A DNA stretch of 5,740 nucleotides from JANNOG01 sp964516515 (lineage in GTDB: Bacteria > Actinomycetota > Actinomycetes > Actinomycetales > JBBAYJ01). Shown in pieces: positions 4,673-5,740 of the stretch. The position numbers and the translations under genes are program-made. Numbering within the stretch: the first letter of the stretch is position 1; each line of letters starts with the position of its first letter. Location of the stretch: NCBI GenBank assembly GCA_964516515.1, contig CAZEYA010000234.1:1-5740 (forward strand), in the 5' to 3' direction. The notes beneath the pieces were generated by a model. That model had not been told where the DNA came from. It saw only the letters and a list, made by a program, of their open reading frames with translations, and ran no database searches.

Positions 4673-5740
4673 ATGGGGCATGTGGCGGTCAATGGTGTGT
4701 CCTTTGATCTGCCTGATGGCCGGCCGTTGCTGGACGAGGTGGCGTTCGACGTTCCCGAGGGGCGGACCACCGCACTGGTTGGTCCCAACGGCACCGGGAA
4801 GACGACGCTGCTGCGGATCATCGCCGGGGACCTCGATCCGCAGGGCGGCTCGGTCCGGCGCGGCGGTGCGCTCGGGGTGATGCGGCAGTTCATCGGGTCG
4901 GTCCGGGACGACACAACCGTGCGTGAGCTGCTGGTCTCGGTCGCCCCGCCGCGGATCCGGGCTGCCGCGGTCGAGCTGGGCGCGGCGGAGCTGGCGATGA
5001 TGGAGCGCGAGGAGGAGCCGGTTCAGCTGCGTTACGCCCAGGCGCTGGCCGACTGGGCCGACGTCGGCGGTTACGAGGCCGAGACGCTGTGGGACGTCTG
5101 CACCACCGCCGCTGTCGGGACCGCTTTCGAGCGCGCCCAGTGGCGCGACGTCAGGACGCTGTCCGGTGGGGAGCAGAAGCGTCTCGTACTGGAGGCGCTA
5201 CTGCGTGGCCCCGATGATGTGCTGCTGCTGGACGAGCCGGACAACTACCTCGACGTCCCCGGCAAGCGCTGGCTGGAGGAGCGGCTGGGCGAGACTGCCA
5301 AGGCCGTGCTGCTCGTCTCGCACGACCGGCAACTGCTTCACCAGGCCGCCGACCGGATCGTCACGCTGGAGCCGCGCCCGGCCGGCGCGGGGGCGTGGGT
5401 CCACGGTGGCGGCTTCGGCACATACGCACAGGCGCGCGAGGACCGCAACGCCCGCCTGGACGAGCTCAAGCGGCGCTGGGACGAGGACCACGCGAAGCTC
5501 GTCGCGCTGGTGCAGTCGCTGAAGGTGAAGGCGACGTTCAACGACGGCCTGGCCTCGCGCTACCAGGCTGCCCAGACCCGCCTCGCGAAGTTCGTCGAGG
5601 CTGGGCCGCCAGAGTCGGTGCCGCTGACGCAGACGGTCACGATGCGGCTGCGCGGCGGTCGTACCGGCAAGCGGGCGGTGGTGTGCCAGGCGCTGGAGCT
5701 CACCGGGCTGATGCGGCCGTTCGACCTCGAAGTGTGGTTC
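4673..5740 (+). CDS. ABC-F family ATPase (3' end outside window)
   Basis: There are 356 codons before the window ends, and no stop is reached. ATG 4673 gives MGHVAVNGVSFDLPDG; ATG 4664 (three codons longer) is the alternative, and neither has a clear ribosome site. The first nucleotide-binding domain is complete: Walker A GPNGTGKT (37-44), signature LSGGEQKR (163-170), Walker B LLLD with catalytic Glu188 in DEPDNYLD (187-194), and the switch His217 in SHDRQLL. Residues about 250-310 form the charged helical linker (RLDELKRRWDEDHAKL ... SRYQAAQTRLAKF), the part that reaches the ribosomal P-site tRNA in ABC-F proteins. The second domain begins near 323 (MRLRGGRTGKRAVVCQALELTG). There are no membrane segments, so it is a soluble translation factor or ribosome-protection protein, not a transporter. 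The loop after Walker B is DEPDNYLD instead of the usual DEPTNHLD. A role in drug resistance versus housekeeping translation cannot be told from sequence. Confidence 0.93.
   Translation, partial: MGHVAVNGVSFDLPDGRPLLDEVAFDVPEGRTTALVGPNGTGKTTLLRIIAGDLDPQGGSVRRGGALGVMRQFIGSVRDDTTVRELLVSVAPPRIRAAAVELGAAELAMMEREEEPVQLRYAQALADWADVGGYEAETLWDVCTTAAVGTAFERAQWRDVRTLSGGEQKRLVLEALLRGPDDVLLLDEPDNYLDVPGKRWLEERLGETAKAVLLVSHDRQLLHQAADRIVTLEPRPAGAGAWVHGGGFGTYAQAREDRNARLDELKRRWDEDHAKLVALVQSLKVKATFNDGLASRYQAAQTRLAKFVEAGPPESVPLTQTVTMRLRGGRTGKRAVVCQALELTGLMRPFDLEVWF

Noticed and set aside
4222..4707. Plus-strand 161-codon frame opposite the NTF2-like gene
   Set aside because: The translation is rich in Arg, His and Asp with no family resemblance, while the minus strand reads as a coherent SnoaL-like protein.
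4600..4914. Upstream extension of the NTF2-like frame to 4914
   Set aside because: It would overlap the Walker A region of the ABC-F gene in antisense. The extension is Ser/Pro/Arg-rich with no homology, and the family domain begins near the ATG at 4599.
5166..5522. Plus-strand 118-codon frame inside the ABC-F gene
   Set aside because: It is an out-of-frame shadow of the signature/Walker B region of the ABC-F protein, with Ser/Thr/Arg-rich noise.

Overview
The window is very GC-rich, with strong G/C bias at third codon positions, GTG starts and tightly packed genes. With the protein families present, this points to a high-GC actinobacterium, perhaps of the Frankia/Pseudonocardia type. That assignment rests on composition and remembered family resemblance, not on a search.

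Layout: (1) 2-229 (+) is the C-terminal end of a probable SAM-dependent methyltransferase. (2) About 339-2002 (+) holds two translationally coupled genes (ATGA overlap) for secreted, probably lipid-anchored proteins. Each has a low-complexity Ala/Thr/Ser/Pro linker and a globular domain of unknown function. The first has a CxxC motif and a C-terminal four-Cys cluster that recalls myxobacterial lipoproteins. (3) 2003-2401 has no large gene. It carries a possible 58-codon small ORF and a clear MerR-type promoter/operator. (4) 2402-3771 (+) is a two-gene operon of a MerR-family regulator and an aldo/keto reductase, very probably autoregulated from the 19-bp-spacer promoter and read from a leaderless message. 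(5) 3834-4106 (+) is a shortened, frame-disturbed YCII/DGPF-domain gene, probably a decaying remnant. (6) 4114-4599 (-) is an NTF2-like/SnoaL-type protein that converges on the remnant. (7) 4673-5740 (+), divergent from it, is the first two thirds of an ABC-F ATPase that runs off the window end.

The only module whose parts clearly work together is the MerR regulator, its operator and the aldo/keto reductase: an effector-sensing switch controlling an NADPH-dependent carbonyl reductase. The best candidate for something undescribed is the coupled lipoprotein pair. Its conserved overlap and shared architecture suggest two cell-surface proteins made in a fixed ratio, but nothing in the sequence reveals the function. 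I saw no tRNA, rRNA, CRISPR array, insertion sequence or convincing intrinsic terminator.
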